Below are positions 5,202 to 8,260 of a DNA stretch of 8,260 nt, one piece after another. Within the stretch, counting starts at the first letter, position 1, and every line of letters begins with the position of its first letter. The notes beneath the pieces are model-generated. The model did no database searches. It worked only from the letters and a program-made list of their open reading frames with translations, and was not told where the DNA came from. The translations under genes were made by a program, and so were the position numbers. Source of the stretch: an uncultured Bacteroidales bacterium (GTDB lineage Bacteria; Bacteroidota; Bacteroidia; Bacteroidales; Muribaculaceae); NCBI GenBank assembly GCA_947176515.1, contig CAMWQZ010000036.1, positions 1 through 8,260 of the forward strand. Direction: 5' to 3'.

Positions 5202-7922
5202 CTATCCTCTCTTGCCCTTAATCAGCCCAAAAAGCGTCGGGATAATCATTACTAATGATGTGGCGGCGATGATTAGGGCCATGTCGGTGATGCTGATGGG
5301 GCAGACGTTAAACATCGGACCTCCGATATAGACAATCGCTATCTGACCGATGAATATCACCGCAAGAGTCGAGAAAAACACTAAGCTATGGCGCGCATCG
5401 TGGAACGCCGTGTGGCCGCTGGCAAAAGCACGGGCATTAAACAGATTCCAGAACTGCAGGAACACAAATATTGTAAAGAATATTGTCAGGTCGTAAGTCG
5501 TCAGTGCGCCCCCACCAGGCTTGCTGACCAATGCTGAGAAAAATTCTCCCAAATTAAAATCTGCAAGTCTTTCAATCGGACTGACGCGGAAATATTCCAT
5601 AATGCCATAAAGCAGAACCGTGAACAACAATCCTACACCAATTATACGCGCATACATCGGCCGGGTAATGATAAAGTCACTCGATTTTCGGGGTTTATGG
5701 TTCATAACCTCCTCACTCGGTGGGAGTGAAGCAAGCGCAAGCGCGGCAAAAGTGTCCATAATCAGGTTGACCCATAGCATCTGAGTCACGGTCAACGGAG
5801 ATTCAGTGCCAGTAAAGGCGCCTATAACCACTATTACACACGCCACAAGATTGACAGTCAACTGAAAGAGTATAAATCTCTGGATATTCTGATATAGCGA
5901 GCGCCCCCACATCACAGCCTTTGTGATAGAGGCAAAAGAGTTGTCCATGATGGTTATATCAGACGCTTCTTTGGCTACAGCTGTTCCGTCGCCCATCGAC
6001 AAGCCAACTTGAGCCGCGTTGAGCGCAGGCGCATCGTTTGTGCCGTCACCCGTAACAGCCACAACCTCACCAAGACGTTGTAACGTCTGCACAAGTCGCG
6101 ACTTATCAGTCGGACGAGCTCGCGACATCACCTTTATTGCCTTAGCCCTGCGCATCGCCTCTTCATCGCTCAGCGCCGCCCATTCTGGGCCGGAGATATG
6201 AGCTTCTTCGCCGTCACTATCACTCCACAGACCGATACGGCGACCAATCTCACAGGCCGTACCCGGAGTATCGCCGGTCACAATCTTAACACCGATACCC
6301 GATTTAAGTGTTTGGCGTATAGCGGCTGGAACTTCATCTCTGACAGGGTCAGCAATAGCGCAAATACCGATAAAAACCAATTCGATTTCGGGATTGACCT
6401 TGCCATCAGTAATTACATTCTCAATATTCTCAGGCACAAACGCGTAAGCGAAACCAAGCGTGCGCATAGCTTTTGCCTGATAACCAACCAATTCTGTTTC
6501 AACAGCCTCTCTCGTCATATCTCCAGCAAGAGTCTTTGAAGCAGCAAGCACCATTTCTGGCGCTCCTTTAACATAAACAACTCGTTTTCCGAGCAATGGC
6601 GAATCAACCACCGTCGCCATATATTTTCTTTGAGTCGAGAATTGTAGCTGCTCAACGATTGCAGCATCTTCGCGTAACTTCAGATAGTCACGGCCGTTGT
6701 CATATAGCCATAACAATAGCGCTCCCTCGGTGGGATTCCCGACTGGCGAGGGCTTGCCCGACTCATCATAATTCAAAAATGCAGTCGAGTTAACGGCAAT
6801 GCCTTCAGCGATTATATCGGCATGCTCACCTTCAGAAGGCAAACGGCCGTCAACGCCAAGCCAAGCGAAATCAGTTGACTCAACCGTCATGCGATTCATT
6901 GTCAAAGTGCCTGTCTTGTCGGTACATATCACCGTCGTTGCGCCCATCGTCTCACAGGCATGCAGCTTGCGCACAAGGTTATTCGACGCAAGCATACGCC
7001 TCATGCTAAGCGCGAGGCTCAACGTCACGCTCATCGGCAGACCTTCAGGCACCGACACTACGATAAGCGTTATTGCGAGCATGATGGTTGTCAGGGAATA
7101 ATCAATTGCTTCAAGCGTCGTTGCGTCGCCCCAATTAAACATGGCGCATCGCCCCACAACGATAAGGCCACCTACAATATAACTTGCCGTAGCAATAAGT
7201 TTGCCGAGTCGTTCGAACTGCAAAGTTAGCGGAGTCTTAACACCGTTGTCAATCTGCGCCGCTTCATAGACCTTACCATACTGCGTAGCGTCGCCGACAG
7301 CTGTTACTTCCATCAGTCCTCGGCCCTCTATGACTGTCGACCCCTTAAGCACCATATCTGAAGCATAGGTCGCATCGCCGTCACGTTCCGACTCAAGATG
7401 CGACTTGCCGACCTGAGGCTCACCCGTGAGCGAACTTTCATTGACAAGCAAATCCATTGAATCGAGCAGACGCCCGTCGGCCACAATCTCGTCGCCCTGT
7501 TCGAGCAACACAAGGTCACCGACCACCACTTCTCGGCGCGGTATCTGCTTCACTCCGCCCGAGCGAATAACCTTTACGAGCAGGTCATCGTTGACCTGGT
7601 TTAGTATCTCAAATTTCCTGTCTGCGCTCACCTCAAGCCAAAAGCCTATGAGCGTTGCAAGCGCGATGGCAAAAAATATGCCTGTAGGTTCAAAAAACAC
7701 CGAAACGCCTTTAGCGCCGATAGAAAATTCATAAACTGATATTCCTATCGAAAGTAGCAGCGCGACAAGGAGCACCTTAATCAGCGGATCGCTGAAACAA
7801 CCGAGGAATTTTCGCCACAGCGAAGGTCGCGGCGGAGGTGTCAGCACATTCTCGCCGTGAGCGGCGCGCGATTGTTCGACTTGTTGCGGAGTGAGGCCTT
7901 GAGGTGTTTTTTGATTGTTCAT
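5202..7922 (-). CDS. PMCA-type (P-IIB) calcium-translocating P-type ATPase
   Basis: A complete 906-aa P-type ATPase that should export Ca2+ across the inner membrane using ATP. Seen in order: membrane pair M1-M2 (about 48-98), actuator loop with SLTGEP (164-169), M3 (about 241-260), M4 with VPEGLP (291-296, Glu293 a calcium ligand), phosphorylation motif CTDKTGTLT (Asp335 phosphorylated), nucleotide-domain KGAPE (452-456), VTGDTP (548-553), TGDGTNDAPAL (624-634), then six C-terminal membrane segments from about 683 to 900. M5 has LTVNLV (Asn691) and M6 has MLWVNLIMD (Asn719, Asp723). These resemble animal plasma-membrane Ca2+ pumps more than SERCA, hence type IIB with probably one Ca2+ per ATP. 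The protein ends six residues after M10 (IKGKRG), so it lacks the calmodulin-binding tail of eukaryotic PMCAs. ATG at 7922 overlaps the pyrC stop; there is no clear Shine-Dalgarno. Transport of Mn2+ or another cation cannot be excluded. Confidence 0.93.
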   Translation of the reverse strand: MNNQKTPQGLTPQQVEQSRAAHGENVLTPPPRPSLWRKFLGCFSDPLIKVLLVALLLSIGISVYEFSIGAKGVSVFFEPTGIFFAIALATLIGFWLEVSADRKFEILNQVNDDLLVKVIRSGGVKQIPRREVVVGDLVLLEQGDEIVADGRLLDSMDLLVNESSLTGEPQVGKSHLESERDGDATYASDMVLKGSTVIEGRGLMEVTAVGDATQYGKVYEAAQIDNGVKTPLTLQFERLGKLIATASYIVGGLIVVGRCAMFNWGDATTLEAIDYSLTTIMLAITLIVVSVPEGLPMSVTLSLALSMRRMLASNNLVRKLHACETMGATTVICTDKTGTLTMNRMTVESTDFAWLGVDGRLPSEGEHADIIAEGIAVNSTAFLNYDESGKPSPVGNPTEGALLLWLYDNGRDYLKLREDAAIVEQLQFSTQRKYMATVVDSPLLGKRVVYVKGAPEMVLAASKTLAGDMTREAVETELVGYQAKAMRTLGFAYAFVPENIENVITDGKVNPEIELVFIGICAIADPVRDEVPAAIRQTLKSGIGVKIVTGDTPGTACEIGRRIGLWSDSDGEEAHISGPEWAALSDEEAMRRAKAIKVMSRARPTDKSRLVQTLQRLGEVVAVTGDGTNDAPALNAAQVGLSMGDGTAVAKEASDITIMDNSFASITKAVMWGRSLYQNIQRFILFQLTVNLVACVIVVIGAFTGTESPLTVTQMLWVNLIMDTFAALALASLPPSEEVMNHKPRKSSDFIITRPMYARIIGVGLLFTVLLYGIMEYFRVSPIERLADFNLGEFFSALVSKPGGGALTTYDLTIFFTIFVFLQFWNLFNARAFASGHTAFHDARHSLVFFSTLAVIFIGQIAIVYIGGPMFNVCPISITDMALIIAATSLVMIIPTLFGLIKGKRG

Positions 7923-8260
7923 CTACGAGGATTAAATATGATTTGTTTTCCTTTACTGCTATCATCTATAACGCCGCCGGCGTATACAAGTTTGCCATTG
8001 ACCCACGTCTTGGCAATCTTGTGGCGCAACATCTCTCCGGCCATCGGCGTCCATCCGCAGAGGCTCAGAGCGTCATCATCAATGATGGTGACAGGCTCAT
8101 TCAGTCTCTCGACTAAAACCAGGTCGGCGAAATAGCCTTCTGCTACGCGACCTCGGTCTACAACGCCAAACAGTCGCGCAGGGCTATCCGACATCACCCG
8201 TGTCACCAGCCTCGGCTCATATAATCCAAGCATCACGGGCAGCGAAAATTGCACCATCGG
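7919..8260 (-). CDS. pyrC: Dihydroorotase, C-terminal part (gene runs off the right edge)
   Basis: The visible 113 residues are the C-terminal end of a dihydroorotase-type amidohydrolase, which closes carbamoyl-aspartate to dihydroorotate in cytoplasmic pyrimidine synthesis. What is seen: a PMVQFSLPVML segment at the edge, then SDSPARLFGV, a Gly-Tyr-hydrophobic-Ala-Asp-Leu-Val-Leu-Val strand (the usual end of the barrel and start of the C-terminal beta domain), then CGWTP and TWVNGKLVY. This order matches Bacteroidota class I dihydroorotases. The metal-binding histidines lie outside the window. The frame is open to the last base (a Pro codon at 8258-8260), so the Met at 8257 is internal and not the start. 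The TGA stop shares ATGA with the start of the ATPase, so the two are probably co-transcribed and translationally coupled. Another amidohydrolase, such as dihydropyrimidinase or allantoinase, is possible but the CGWTP...VNG tail fits dihydroorotase better. Confidence 0.82.
   Translation of the reverse strand, partial: PMVQFSLPVMLGLYEPRLVTRVMSDSPARLFGVVDRGRVAEGYFADLVLVERLNEPVTIIDDDALSLCGWTPMAGEMLRHKIAKTWVNGKLVYAGGVIDDSSKGKQIIFNPRR

Noticed and set aside
6198..6539. A 113-codon plus-strand ORF
   Set aside because: It is a shadow of the ATPase nucleotide-binding domain on the other strand; the sequence has no recognisable domain.

Overview
This window looks like chromosomal DNA of a Bacteroidales bacterium, perhaps a gut Muribaculaceae-like member, though the family assignment is a guess. 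Supporting signs are Bacteroidota-style -7 boxes (TAnnTTTG), lipoprotein signal peptides on three proteins, few Shine-Dalgarno sites, a PMCA-type calcium ATPase and a lipoprotein GH20 hexosaminidase. Every gene I can support is on the minus strand, so transcription runs from right to left.

Layout from right to left. 8260-7919 is the C-terminal quarter of a dihydroorotase (pyrC). It overlaps by ATGA the start of a complete 906-aa PMCA-type Ca2+ P-type ATPase (7922-5202). After 65 bases comes a lipoprotein of unknown function (5136-4369). The gap 4368-3882 holds an inverted pair of a structured palindromic repeat (copies B and C) and then a good Bacteroidota promoter (3940-3909). That promoter heads a compact minus-strand cluster: a 21-codon ORF, a 23-codon hydrophobic ORF, a possible 13-codon linking ORF, and a second unknown lipoprotein (3676-2975). 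This lipoprotein gene is bracketed by a perfect 27-bp direct repeat. A third, partial copy of that repeat lies just after the other lipoprotein. The gap 2974-2716 has a direct-repeat copy, a GC-rich hairpin and the promoter of a GH20 beta-N-acetylhexosaminidase (2715-418). The GH20 gene ends at a bidirectional terminator (368-395). Positions 1-367 carry no gene, but hold two perfect hairpins and a second inverted pair of the palindromic repeat (copies A and A').

The housekeeping part (pyrC-ATPase) and the GH20 gene are visibly more GC-rich than the stretch 2.7-5.2 kb between them, which holds only unknown lipoproteins, tiny ORFs and repeats. I read that stretch as an accessory island. The most noteworthy material is there and at the left edge: a roughly 130-bp repeat of several hairpins that share a GTTTA loop while their stems vary, in places with compensating changes; and the direct repeat with its overlapping micro-ORFs. 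No complete mobile element, CRISPR array, tRNA or rRNA is seen.
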